DNA from: Ctenosaura bakeri
Lineage: Eukaryota; Chordata; Lepidosauria; Squamata; Iguanidae
Assembly: GCA_948474755.1 (NCBI GenBank)
Contig: CAOLHI010000352.1
Coordinates: 372,001-436,000 of the forward strand
DNA: 64,000 bases
Direction of reading: 5' to 3'
Of this stretch, positions 11,397 through 22,912 are shown one piece after another. A program made the translations under genes and the position numbers. The notes beneath the pieces were generated by a model. That model did no database searches. It was not told the origin of the DNA and worked only from the letters and a program-made list of their open reading frames with translations. Position 1 is the stretch's first letter. Each line of letters begins with the position of its first letter.

Positions 11397-12609
11397 TGAA
11401 GCATTCCGTGCATTTTTGAAGCAGGTTTCCTTGTAAAAAAATTTGTAGTGTTTTCTTGAAAAGGGGAAGAAATCTCTGCAAATTCCCAATTGTGTTCTAT
11501 TAAAGATTAATGCATTCAGTTTATTGAATCATTGCCAGCACTCAAGAAGCTGAACCTGTAGCTTAAAAGATACTGTACTGCACTAAATAATGCAAATAAT
11601 AAAAGAGAAACCCCAGTTTTTCTTTTCAATCAGATGCTACTCAAGCTTGGGTCATTTATGTATTAAAACTAGTCTGTATTAATAGAGAAACAAATAGCAC
11701 CATCTACTGATGCAGCAACAGCATGATCAGAATGTCAAGAAGTACTCTGAAGCCAGATGTTATGCAACACAGCATCTCAAAATGTTTACATTTTATAAGC
11801 CATCTGAAAAGGTTGTTAATACTGCTCTCCCAAGGGCAAAAGCTGAAGCCAAGCCCTCCATATAACGAAAAAGAAAGAAAAACAAAGCAAGCAATGACTG
11901 AATTGTACAGAGTGGAAGGCATAAAAGAGGCATCCATACCAAGACACCAGTTTATCTGATCACCTCATTAACAACTTATTAATTATAATTGTAAGAAGAA
12001 TGTGAAATCTGGGATCTTACGTAATACCAATCAATTTATTGGCTGACTGGAACACAGGGACACATTGTATGAGAAACATTAAGAGTTAAAACTACTTATT
12101 CAGCCTTTGGAACAAAACAAAAAAAATCAGGATGACAAATGCCAGTAACAAGTACAAGGCCAGGAAAATCTGAGTCTCAGAATTAACTTCCCTTGTTATG
12201 CCAAGCTATCACAATACATATCTGCAATGTTCTGGGCTCTCTGAGACATCAAACAGTGTGAGGTGAAATAAGGATGTAGTTGATAGGGTTTGTTGCTGTT
12301 CAAAGGGAAGGCATATAATTTTCCTTTAAGATCAGTTTTACAATCTGGAATTCAGCAAGCATTAGTCAATGTTTTTTCTCTCCTCTTTCCATAATCCCTT
12401 CATTAAGGACAAGTTAATTCTCTGGACTGGCCACAGTTTATCATAAAGTGTCCTGTGCCCACTGAGTTGCAAGAACAAGTTCATTAATGATGTGCTGCCT
12501 TGCCTATTAGATTGTATTCCTCTACTTCCACCCACACAGCAGAGTCTGTTCCTTTCTGCATTCATTAAAATATTCCTTGCATCTCCTTTACATTTCTTTC
12601 TCAAAATGC
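10853..12609. other. Unassigned sequence
   Basis: Besides the ATC microsatellite (11350-11397) no feature is recognised. Short open frames near 11704-11959 on both strands have no domain character. Confidence 0.5.
11350..11397. repeat. (ATC)n microsatellite
   Basis: An imperfect left part with GTC variants leads into about ten clean ATC units. Poly-Met and poly-Asp frames on the minus strand are translations of this repeat. Confidence 0.95.
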
Positions 12610-13574
12610 GTTTTAAATCAAAGGCTCATAAAAGAAAGGACTTCTTAAGATGGTGAATAATTAAACTATGGCATTCACTACTACAAGAATTGCTGGTGGC
12701 TTTACTAACAAGCTTTAAAAACTAACCATTATTTTAATGATGATGGTGTAATATTGTTTGATTATTTTATTTTTTTTGCTTTAAATAATAGGGTTTATTA
12801 GTTATTTTACAAATACAATAAGGAGATTGATTACATTTTTTTTTTACTTTAATGTTACTAAGGATGGTTGTTTGGTTTTGTTCCTGCAATCTTCGCTGTT
12901 ATAATTTTTTAAATTAATTTCTTTTTGCTTTATTGGGTACTTGTTTCATTTAAGATATAAATATTGTATGCAACAAAAATAACTCAGATTTTAAGTGACA
13001 ATTTAAAAAGAAAGTTAAGTGCAATTATTTAGTAAGAACTGTTTGCAACAAGGGCAGGAACCAATTTTTAAATTTTTGTTTGTTAGTTTAGTTCTAGTGT
13101 GATTTTCATACTGTTAATTCAGTTATTTAGGGTATGTTGTTTAATAGCTGTTGTAATATATTGTTTGTGAGTTTGGATTTCTGTATGGGTTTCTGTATGA
13201 TTGTTTATGGTATTGTTTATTTGTCTATTTGTGCTTTATGTTTTTAGTGTTCAATTAAAAAAAATAGATTGTGGAAAAAAAAGAATTAGTGGTGGCTTCC
13301 AACATGGACAACTTTAAACAGAGATTGTTCATACCCATGAAATAAAAAGCTATCAAAAGTTAACATTTACAATGGAGATATTTTCCCTTCAGTACTTGGA
13401 GCAGAATGCCGGTATAGATCAGTCATTGAGGGCTTGCATGGGACACTGCTGTTGTTCTCAGTTCCTACTGATGGAATTCCCACAAGTCTCTGATTGGCCA
13501 CTGTGAGAACACAATGCTGAACTTCATTGGCCTTTTGCCCTACTCAGTAGGGCTCTTCTTATGTTCTTACTGTG
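12610..13574 (+). mobile_element. LINE 3' end (CR1-like), split by a retroposed insert
   Basis: The left piece (about 12610-12702) carries ACTATGGCATTCACTACTAC. The right piece (13281-13574) carries GGTGGCTTCCAACATGGACA, then TGGCCACTGTGAGAACACAA and ends near GGGCTCTTCTTATGTTCTTA. These are blocks of a very common reptilian non-LTR 3' region. CR1-like assignment is from memory of the family and not certain. The pieces join cleanly if the 12703-13280 insert and one copy of its target duplication are removed. Confidence 0.5.
12703..13280 (+). pseudogene. 5'-truncated retroposed transcript, probably an mRNA 3' UTR
   Basis: It is flanked by 18-bp direct repeats, AAGAATTGCTGGTGGCTT (12685-12702) and AAGAATTAGTGGTGGCTT (13281-13298), 16 of 18 identical: a target-site duplication of LINE-type retrotransposition. 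The insert is 578 bp, strongly AT-rich and T-rich, like a vertebrate 3' UTR. An ATTAAA polyadenylation signal lies at 13254-13259 and the insert ends in an A run from 13275, 15 bases further on. No coding frame remains, so the parent gene cannot be named from sequence. It could instead be the 3' end of an AT-rich LINE. Confidence 0.6.
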
Positions 13575-14273
13575 CCACCTTACTTTAAATAAATCTAGTA
13601 TCATCGTCTCTCACTTAAAAGCCCTTATCTTTTCATATTCAGTCACACACCCCTATGCACCTTCTTGAAGGATCTATGATCCAATTTGAACTTTACAACT
13701 TCCATTTCAGTGAAGAGACACTGGATTGGATGTGATGAACCAGGGTGTTCAGTGTTGCACGCCACCAGCTCACCTTCCCAGGGTATAGATCATAGCTAAT
13801 GCTGCACATGTATGGCCCAATGCATATAAAGTCCTTTAATCAAAATGGCATCCCTGTAAACCACCCACACATCCTCATTACTTTTGAATCAGGCTCAACA
13901 TTTCATGCAGGGTGCTGTGCTGTGTTTGATTGGCTGCTGAACATGTTTTTTTGTTAACAGCTTAAGAAGAGAAGTGCTTTGAATGATACCACATAACTGA
14001 GTCTTTAGAAAAACTTCTCATCAGCATGCCTGTATGTGTAGTGAAGCAAATAGCTATTTTTTTTAAAGATCCTGGACTTAATGATCTGCTATAGGGGCAG
14101 CTTTCAACAGCCATCCAGGATACTTCAGTTGTGAACTACACAATTAATATATTTCTTTTCTTCCTCTCACCTCAGTCTCACTACTATTTCATGCTTTACA
14201 ACTACTTTCTATGTTCCTGTTACTTTAGCACAACTGTCTCCTTAAAAATTATTGCTCCTGGCCAACCTGTATT
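13575..14273. other. Unassigned sequence
   Basis: No feature recognised. Confidence 0.5.
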
Positions 14274-14364
14274 GATGGATGGATGGATGGACGGATGATT
14301 GATTGATTGATAGATAGATAGATAGACAGACAGATAGACAAATAGATAGGTATATAGACAGACA
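14274..14364. repeat. Compound GGAT/GATT/GATA/GACA microsatellite
   Basis: Successive blocks of related tetranucleotides: ATGG, then GATT, then GATA and GACA. A polypurine GAGA patch follows to about 14392. Confidence 0.9.
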
Positions 14365-15239
14365 GATGTGGAAGGGGAGAGAGAGAAAGAGAGTGAAACT
14401 GTAACTATATGAACTCACTGCTATCAGAGGACCTATTGTTAAACTCAATACCATTTTACTTTAGAAAACAATAATGTATTTTAAAAGTAAAAATAAACAA
14501 AAAATTAAATAGGCATTTGAACAATATTATGTCAAGCCAGATTGAAAAACAAAAGAGGAAGAAGATGAAGAAGCAGCAGCAGCAGTGGGGGGGGGATGCT
14601 GTGGCAACCAGCTTCAGCTTTTGTCCAGCCCTGATGTATCCATGTGGCTCCAATATGGATGCTGGGCTTGTTTGCCCCTGCCACCCGCAGCTACTCTTTG
14701 GATGAACATTTGGAAAATCTCTTGGAGGGACTTTGCCCCAGAGTTCAACCCTACCTGTGCCACTGCTTGTTTGTCACCTCACAGCATAGATGGGGCTACA
14801 GAACACAGCTTGGGGAAGTTCAAGGGTTTCTCTAGTCCAAAAGTTAACTTTTCCAAGCTTCCCTGCAGAAGATGATGAGTGGGAAATGGGTTTTCCTTCA
14901 AATGAGAAGCTTCCCAATTAGGTGTGTGTGTCATGCCTGGTTGGGATAACTCAGTCGTAAGAGATAGAGGATCAGAAGCATCTTAGCCTTTCATAGTATC
15001 TTTGAAACTGTATGTTTCAAACCCAAAGCACCAAAAGCAGGTTTTGGACTTGATTGACTGATTGATTGATTTCTGTTCAAATGGAGATTTTGATGGGAGA
15101 TGACTTACAGCACCAGCACAAAATTATCCCCAGAACCGCTGCTCACTGGACCGGGTGTCTCAGAAGCAAGCAAAAACATAGCAGAGTTTCAAACAGCAAA
15201 AAGTGTGTGCAGCAGAGTATAACTACAGCAACAGGTACA
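14365..15239. other. Unassigned sequence
   Basis: A G-run and CAG patch lie at 14574-14597, and a short (GATT)n at 15055-15071. Three overlapping short frames at 14585-14875 have no recognisable domain. Confidence 0.45.
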
Positions 15240-15690
15240 TCATTGCTCTGACCCCTCTACCCACTGGTTAGTAACTCATAGACACAGAGTTTGTCATCCA
15301 AAAAATACCTGGAGGCTTTAATCTTCACAGTTGCAGTATATACATCTATACACAGAATACGCAGATCCACAGGCAGAGATTTATGCAGACAGAGATGCAG
15401 CGTCAGAGTGTCAGGATCAGAGATTCAGTGTCAGAGATTTGGATGCAGAGAGTCAGAGTCAGAGGGAAAGCAAGCATTCCCACTCCTCTTTTATACACAC
15501 CAGCTTCCATGTCATCAATCAGAGCCATTTGCATGATGCAACCCCTTGCCATGATTTCACTATCATGACTCAGCCCTTTACTCCATGTCCCCTCGGGAAT
15601 GTGTCATTGCTTGCCAAGTCATTCCCCAGGTGTTCCACATGCTCATCAAATGTATTTTCCCTGGGGCAAATGTCACCGCATTTTTAATCC
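15240..15690. repeat. Possible retroelement fragment (LTR-like), unassigned
   Basis: It contains a degenerate internal repeat of CAGAGTGTCAGGAT/CAGAGATT units (about 15400-15470). The left part, around GGAGGCTTTAATCTTCAC, resembles LTR R-region sequence. No TG...CA ends or target duplication could be fixed, so this is a weak call. Confidence 0.25.
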
Positions 15691-15875
15691 AACAGATTCC
15701 AAAGTGACTTATAATTAAATAGTATCTGGATCACATTATTAATGGTGATATCCTCCTCACCAAAGTCTGTCTAATCAGTAGCAGTGAAACTCTGGTGATT
15801 CTAGAAATATTAAATATTAAACACAACAGCTAATCTTTCTCAGATGTTAATGGATTCCTTTGTGAAATCCAAAGT

Positions 15876-16100
15876 GGCAAAGTGGTCTGAATGTTGTTGG
15901 ACTAGGACATTGGGAGACCAAGGTTTGAATCCCTGCTCAGCCATGGAAACCCACTGGGTGAACTTGGGCAAGTCATGCTCTTTCAGCTTCAGAGGAAGGC
16001 AAGAACAAATCTCCTCTGAACAAATTCTGCCAAGAAAATTTTGTAATAGGTTCATTTTAGGGTTGCCATAAGTCAGAAATAACTTGAAGATACACAACAG
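15876..16100 (+). mobile_element. tRNA-derived SINE with BovB-like tail (Sauria SINE type)
   Basis: The head holds an A-box-like segment (AGTGGTCTGAATGTTGTTGG) and a B-box-like GGTTTGAATCC. The body runs CCATGGAAACCCACTGGGTG, then TTGGGCAAGTCATGCTC. The tail GGGTTGCCATAAGTCAGAAA is a BovB/RTE-type 3' end, which lets the LINE machinery copy the SINE (established for Sauria SINEs). The element is full-length but decayed; the promoter boxes carry changes, so it is not a tRNA gene. Confidence 0.8.
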
Positions 16101-16640
16101 CAAAGTGGATTTATTTAAAGGAAAAAAAACTTTCACTCAATATTAATAGTCCACTTAATACTTCACAGAAATGTTTCATGAACTTTTGTTCTATTTTATT
16201 TTAAAAATTAGTTAATTAATACTACTACTTATTGTGGGATTTATGGTCTGTGGTTGAAAAGAGAGGGGCAGAACAGAACAGAAACTTTTGGTAAATGTTC
16301 AGGCATGGAAAATTCTTTTCTGTTATTGCTCGAGTCAATAATGTGTCTTGCTCACAAGTTATTTTTCTGAACCCTGCAAAAAAAATGAAATCTCTCTTTG
16401 AAAATCAGATAATGTCAAGGAAAAATAAATAGAAGGATTGATTGCTTTTAGAAGTTTTGGATGGCTCTGGAAGGCACTTTGTGCACATTGATAGTACAAG
16501 GGACATATTTAAGAGGTCTTCATAGCGCCCCACCACTGTGCTCAGTTCAGAGCCAATCAAAATGATTTTGTTTTTCTGACTTCTCTACCCATTAGAATTA
16601 TGGTTATGTTCATAGCACGGACAAATACACACCTACATAC
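16101..16640. other. Unassigned AT-rich DNA
   Basis: No feature recognised. Confidence 0.5.
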
Positions 16641-17190
16641 ACATACACATTTTAAATATCTTTGTATCCAGACATCCTCTTTCATATACAGTCCTCTCTC
16701 CACATTTGCTAGGGTTAGGGACACAGGACCCCTGTGAAAGTGAAAAAAATGTGAATAACTCTAGGCCCTCTCAAACCATATTTAACACACATAAAAAGTA
16801 TGATCACCATATTCAACCCACTATGGATTCCTCTGAGGCAGCAGAGTTCCTTCACAAAACAGAAATGGGTGGCTGGTGGGGCTTATTGCCACCTCTACTG
16901 CTGCCCCACACCATTTTTAATAGGGACTTACAGGTCTTATTCACAGTTTCTCAGTCTCACAGGGCTTGCAGTCCCTATTAAAAATGGCCTAGGGAGGCAC
17001 CAGAGGAGACAGCAAATAATCCATGAATAATCAAATCCACAAAAGTGAAACCCGCAAATGTGGAGGGCTGACTGTATTGATTATTTTTGTCTAGAAACAG
17101 TCATCCACATAAACATTTCAAATTTCTTTGCATCCAGATATCCTCTTTCATATATTGATTTTTTTTTTGTCTTGAAGCAGTCAGTTTCCT
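16641..17190. repeat. ~80-bp tandem duplication interrupted by a transposon
   Basis: Unit 1 is 16645-16688 plus 17075-17110; unit 2 is 17111-17190. Both read CATTTYAAATWTCTTTGYAT, then CCAGAYATCCTCTTTCATAT, then TATTGATT, then a TTTTTGTCT(A/T)GAAACAGTC-type end. The Tigger-like element sits in the middle of unit 1. Confidence 0.75.
16689..17074. mobile_element. Tigger/pogo-like MITE, 386 bp
   Basis: The ends CAGTCCTCTCTCCACATTTG and (reverse) CAGTCAGCCCTCCACATTTG match at 17 of 20 positions. TA flanks both sides (16687-16688, 17075-17076), the target duplication of Tc1/mariner and pogo. Subterminal GTGAAAGTGAAAAAAATGTG is mirrored by CACAAAAGTGAAACCCGCAA. No transposase; the interior frames are not recognised. 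Confidence 0.8.
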
Positions 17191-18989
17191 CATGCAAAAC
17201 TTTCACACATGGAAAATCAAGTTACATCCTCTTAATGGGGAAGCCTGCTTCCTTCAACCAGTTAGGATCCCTCACCAGTACCTTCTACAGCTGAGGGTAG
17301 AAGGGAGAGGCAGGTTGTTGTTGAAGTTTCTGAAGAAGGTTAGTGAAAGAACATCTATTATTTTCAGTACAAATTTGAATGGTGCTATTCGTTTTTTATT
17401 GGCTGAAGTGTTTGCCCACAGGTCAGTCATGCAAACAGGCTTTGGGGGCTTATGACTTTCAAAACAAGACCTGGGTATAATGATGAAGAAGAGTTTGTCA
17501 AACTGAAGTTGGGCTTAAATATGGTAATCCATTTGGCAGCATTGGTCACAAACCCAGAACAGAACAAGTGCTTACAGGGCTTTCAGATTCCTCAAAACTC
17601 AGCTTCTACTTCTTTATCTTACTGAATTTTACATCAGACAGTGAGCCTAATTTAAATTTGGCCAAATACTATGTGCTGTCAAATTTAGGAGCAGGCAGTT
17701 CATGTTTAAGCATAGCCTATTGGTGACTTATTAACTTGTTGAGCTATGCTTAATATTGTTGTCCCAAGATGAGTTTGTTAAAAAAACGTATTCTTTTAAA
17801 AACCTGTCTTACATGTTCTGATCTTTCATTTCCTCCTCCAGGTCCATATAGAGTATAGAAGAATTTCCAGATCAACATGTGTATCTGTGTGGCATGTCCT
17901 CTTCTACTCACAGCTAATAAGTACAAGCCATGATATCAAACCATTGTTTAACAGTGGTTTAATAACATAGTATGTTCAGAAATTTTAATTATGGTTTCTA
18001 GTGCTGATGTGAAGGACAACTAGAGTTATGAGAAAACTTCTGACTCTTCCAGGAGAAGTGAGTACCATACTGTTGCATTACTATTGAATTGAATTAATTC
18101 TTATAAAATGCCCTAACAACCCTAGTCCTTGCATATCAACCCTTTCCCCCTTCCATAAATGCACCATTTATTACAAAATATCAGTCCATCCATTAGCAGC
18201 ATAAACAAAATAAGTTGTTGCCAATAACTTATGTGTTAGAAAGCTTGTTGCTATTTCAAATTACCTCATTTATTATCTCTGCATATTATTTGAACGCACT
18301 AGCTGATCCTTGTGATATTGTTTTTAATCATACGCTTTAAAACATTGTACTCTATCAGAAGTGAAAAACAAGCCAGCAATTACATAATTGGTGTGTTATT
18401 CTCCATCACTTTTAAGGCTGAAGTCCAATGTTCTTTCATGACCGAATCTGAAATCTGTCACAAGTTTGCCATCTATTTAACAGATAACAAATAAAAATCA
18501 TACATATTCAGGTTGACCTGGAGGTTGCATCATCAATCACAAAGCCAGAGTTTTTGGTATTTTTTTCTCAAGTCTTACTGTGTTTATTCTTCTCCCTTCC
18601 AGTTCATTCCAATTCACTACTTTCACTGGCTAGTTTTCAAAGCCATGGCTGTTTAACTACAACTAATATCTAACTACTACCTAAACATGTGTTAACTACT
18701 AATTGTGAATATTTTGCAAAAGATTTTGTAACTACTTTTACAATTAATTTGAAGTATTTGCAACTACCTTTTAAGTACAATTTTTCCTTCTTCTCCCTAG
18801 GCTGAAAATTAAAATATTAAAGCTATGACAAAGTAGATGAAACAAGTAAGTTTAGAGAATTTAGGTATGTTCTTTACCCTTTTTGACCAAGCTATGTATA
18901 TAACTCTTTCATCCTAAACCACTCTCATGTGTGAAACATTTATGGGCTAGGTGAAACACAAGAATTCTCATGTTGTTTTCAGACTTTGG
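17191..18989. other. Unassigned AT-rich DNA
   Basis: No feature recognised. TAACTACTA/ACTACTTTT-type sequence recurs loosely at 18655-18770. Confidence 0.5.
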
Positions 18990-19425
18990 TATCCAATCAT
19001 TATTATTTTAGTTTAGAAAAACTAGCAATACAAAATGCCCTGAGAATTCAAACCTATTGGAGAGAACCTCCTCTGTGTCCTGCCAATAAGGAAAATACAT
19101 TGGGGGAGGATATGGAAGAGGGCCTTCTCTGTGGTGGTACCCCGTTTATGGAATTCCCTCCACCTGGAAGTCCAATTGGTGTCAATGCTGGGATCATTTC
19201 AGCACCAAGTTAAAACTTGGCTTTTTATAAAAGCCTTCAGGCCTAGGTTGTTGTATCCAGACTGTACATGTTTAAAATTGTGATGTTTTTAATTGATAAA
19301 TGATTTCATATCTTTTCAGTCTTTTCAGTTTATTGTTATTATTGTTTTAAACCAATTTTCTTGTAATCCACACTGAGATCTTTAGATATATGGCAGGATA
19401 TAAAGAGTTCAAGAAACAAACAAAC
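18990..19425 (+). mobile_element. L2-type LINE, 3' end of ORF2 and 3' UTR
   Basis: Translation of 19100-19210 gives a GRAFSVV..P.LWNSLP-like motif, then Q..LKTWLF.KAF, typical of the C-terminal end of L2-clade LINE ORF2. The following 3' UTR is T-rich and ends in a CACTGAGATC...GGCAGGATATAAA segment. The reading frame is broken. Only the 3' end is present, as is usual for 5'-truncated LINE copies. Confidence 0.7.
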
Positions 19426-19578
19426 CAGTAAAGCCTATTATGTTGTCTAATGCAAATGAAACCTACACATACATAAGCAGCAAGAACTTTTAGCTGATAT
19501 AAACAGTCACAAGATTGGCTGGGATCCTTCTGGGGCTTTACATAGATAAATTCCTTGTTATACTGGCTGCTACCCTAT

Positions 19579-20019
19579 TTAGACATTTCTGTAAGGAGGT
19601 AGCAATACCCCCATATGCAAGTGGTTTCTACTTTGCCCACCATCCCATGACTGGAACAGTTCCTGGAATGGCTGTGGAATGGCCACCAAAATTAGAGGAA
19701 ATCTATCAGACACACTGTACCACCCTGCTGTAGTCTCCACTGTCACCATAAGGGCTCTGGAGCTACGTGATACTCCATGAGCATTGAACTGGAACTCAGC
19801 CACTGGAGGAACTGTACACATATAACCAGTCAAAATTCGCATAGGTAAGTCAACATTCTGCATATTTTCCTGGATTGCATCAGGGAATTTCAATTTGAAT
19901 TTTATTGAAAGTTTAATTTCTTCAATAGTTCTGGGCATTTGGAAAGTATGTGACTGTCCCTCTGCTGCCATCATTGACTGATGCTTTCTCTTGTAAAAGG
20001 GAGGTACCATGTACTTCAT
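19579..20019 (-). pseudogene. Unassigned 146-codon open frame
   Basis: Uninterrupted minus-strand frame from ATG at 20019 to a stop at 19579; the frame is open a little upstream too. The middle (roughly residues 22-75) has ordinary protein-like composition, with an EEIKLSIKFKLKF stretch and later PDAIQENMQ and TGYMCTVPP. A PPFY motif sits at residues 6-9. I do not recognise the family. A second minus-strand frame of 73 codons lies upstream (20219-20440). Both could be remnants of a processed gene copy or another insertion, or chance. No Kozak, intron or polyadenylation evidence was found. Confidence 0.2.
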
Positions 20020-21670
20020 AAACAGTCTAAGAACCTAGTAAGAATTCTTTTATTAAAGATGCCAGGACAAACCATGTGAGATTCAGATTTCAGGAAGATT
20101 GGAGTTAGAAAAATATGTTTCCTTTGTAAGGTGAGGAGATTTCATAGAATCATTTGGAGAAAATAAACATCAACACCTATAGGGATTTTGAAAAAAAAAA
20201 ACACAAATTGCAATCCTACTAACATAAACTTTTGTCACAGAGCTGTGAAAGCAAACATATCCTTGAGTTCTTGGATGAAAGCAAAGGGTATCCTATTTTA
20301 GATGTTATAATTGGTCTACTAAATGCTTCAGAAACAGATAGTGCATATAGTCCATTTGAGTTCAAATACAATAAAGCTGCTTCATAGAAACTGCTAAAAG
20401 TGCTTTCACCTAGTGGCCTTCCACACAAAGTTATTAACATTTAAAACATCTTATTTACCATGTTGGCCTAAATGTTTGTATAAGACCAGTCTTCTCATGA
20501 GGTACCTACTTTACGTGCTACATGTTCCAGCTGAGTAGTGCCCAGCAATGCTTTCTGGAATAGGGCATTGGTGGATCTGGAAAGCTACAGAAGTCGCTGT
20601 TGCTAGGCAGTACAGCACAGGACTGACTGTTGTTTGGTTCTCCAGTGTTCAGGTCCCAAATGTCTAACTTTGAGAGGAAGCCTTCAAAGGACTACCACTA
20701 GTAGTCCTTTGAGGCTGTGGCTGTCTGACCTGTAACAAGAGTCATCTTTCTCTCCATTTTCTCAACAAATACAGCTGCACAATAAACATATCATCTTAAG
20801 TGGATGGTGCAGCCAGAGTGAGCTAGTCTGAGATGAACTGGCCTTACAAAGGTTAATAGATTCCACTGCTCTGTTCCAGATTTTGTCCGGCACAGGCAGC
20901 TGAAGGGAATCAGCTTCATTGTCCAAAAGCGTTGGCTGAAAGATCAAGAAGTTCAGCTAACTTCAGGCTGTTCTCTGCTGGAAACAGAAACAGAACTTCA
21001 GGGACAGGGGAGATAGATAAAAATTCACTTCACACCTTACAGGACAGCTTATAGGTCTATAGTTTTGTCTTGTTTTTCTGCTGCAGTAAACACATAGTAT
21101 CTGAAAAGGAGATAGGTGGTTAAAATGTGTAGCCCCAACGCATTCAAGAGAATCATGGTTAGCCACAACTCAATACATTACTACCTGTCCCATTTTGTAT
21201 GTTTACTACTGTAACAAATGCCAATAAAGTACTGGTTTGTCTAGTATTTTATAAGTGAAATGACTCTAAAGGTTCTTTCTGAAGCTGTCTTAGGCTGATT
21301 GAAATGTCCCAGATTTTGCTTCTGTTCTTTCTGATTTAATATTGAGTTAAAATAAACTGACCTGGAGAGCTGCTATGAAATGTCTCTGATCATACTGGGA
21401 GATGACAAAAAATATTCTGGGACTAATAAAATGTGTATGGATATCCAAAATAAAATCTGAAAAAACAGGAACAGTATCTGGGACTTTTTGGTCCTAGTAT
21501 GGATGCACCTTTAGAGTAGTGAGGGAGTCACTGGAGCATATTTCTTCCCTGGCCATTCTATTAACATTGGAAACCCTGGAAAATGTTATGAGAGAAGCCC
21601 AGGACTGGCTCTATCATTAGGGAGAGTGAAGCAACTGCCCCTGGTGGCTAATGATGAAAGTTTGGGAATG
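20020..21670. other. Unassigned sequence
   Basis: Holds the 73-codon minus frame at 20219-20440 and the hairpin at 20685-20711; nothing else recognised. Confidence 0.45.
20685..20711. repeat. Perfect 11-bp hairpin
   Basis: CAAAGGACTAC, a 5-base loop, then GTAGTCCTTTG. No T run follows and no RNA family is recognised. Confidence 0.8.
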
Positions 21671-21873
21671 GCAGACATTTCCGCACTATACTGTTATAGT
21701 GTTATTATTCCACTTTCAACATGCTATGGAATTCTGAGGTTTGTAGTTTACTGAAGCCAAAGAGTTTTCTGGCTGAGAATTCTAAATGCCCCTCCTAAAC
21801 TGCAAACCCCAGGATTCCATAGTATGTTGAAAGTGGAATAATAGCACTATAACAGCGTAGTGTGAAAATGGCC
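21671..21873. mobile_element. Family B MITE
   Basis: The left ACATTTCCGCACTATACTGT is mirrored at the right by ACAGCGTAGTGTGAAAATGG. Internal TTCCACTTTCAACATGCTAT pairs with ATAGTATGTTGAAAGTGGAA. The inner part carries the AAAGAGTTTTCTGGCTGAGA block seen in the longer B copies. Confidence 0.85.
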
Positions 21874-22912
21874 AGTGTCAAGGTGTTGAAAGACAGAGCT
21901 CTCTGTGCCATACAGCCTGTCCTGTACTCCATAAGGCAGCCTATTGCCCTCAGGTGTGGTGGAAAATGTTGACTTTGCTGAAGTGAATTACCAGGTTGTA
22001 TACCTGGTAAGAGAGAGAAGCCATTTTATTCTTCATCCCAGGCAGCAAAATCTCTTGAGCCAGCTCTAGAGGAATTCACTAGACAGCATTCATTATAGCA
22101 GTAGAAAAAGGAATGCATACAGATGAGAATCATCTGAAAAACAAAGCCTTCTTCAGATAACCTAGCAACATCTCTAAATGTTGTGAGTATGAATCTGAAA
22201 TGATCTCTAGTCATAGAATAACCTGCAAAGACAGGCCATAATCTGTAAAAGAAATGTTTCCACAAAGCAGGCAGTCTGGATGGTTTGGCTGGAATTCTTA
22301 GTTTAGGTAACAACACTGGAAGTACAAAAGGATCATTTCAGTTCTTATGGCTGTGGGTGTGAACCACGAGTTTCAGAGAGGATTGTGGGCCCTCCTTTTT
22401 TAACATTTCAAAAATTCTTTTTGCAGGAAAAATTAATGAGAAATGGTGCCCAGGGATGTGGTTGGGAACCAAAGAGCAAATTGTTGATATAAAATACATT
22501 TTCCACACTTCATAAAACACACATAAAGGGGAATGAGAAACCTAATGTTTTGAAAGTAATGGGTGAGCCTCTTACAATTTGGTTCAGATAAGCACTCAGA
22601 GGCTTGGAAGCTTGTACAGAGTTCTTGGAGCTGATCTACTAGCCTGGAAGCCCCATGGAAAGAGATTTCCCAGCCAAAACTCAACTGCTGCTTTATTTCC
22701 ACTCCCAAATGAAATCTAAAAGACTGTAACCCTTAACCTGCTTAATTCACCATAGTCCCCACTGAAACCAGTGCAACTACTCTAGTATAAGAAGTTGAAA
22801 GACTGTGGCATAAAAGTGAAGAGATAAATGAAAATATGAATAGATGGATCCACTTGAGAAAATGGTGGTTTGTTTCATTTCAGTATTCACATTGACCTTC
22901 CCCATTCCTTCT
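21874..22912. other. Unassigned sequence
   Basis: No feature recognised; short minus-strand frames (22026-22316, 22433-22708) have no domain character. Confidence 0.45.

Noticed and set aside
14274..14364. CRISPR-like or regulatory repeat array
   Set aside because: Simple tetranucleotide microsatellite without spacers, in vertebrate DNA.
15876..15950. tRNA gene
   Set aside because: A- and B-box-like motifs belong to the head of a Sauria-type SINE; no cloverleaf was found and a BovB-type tail follows.
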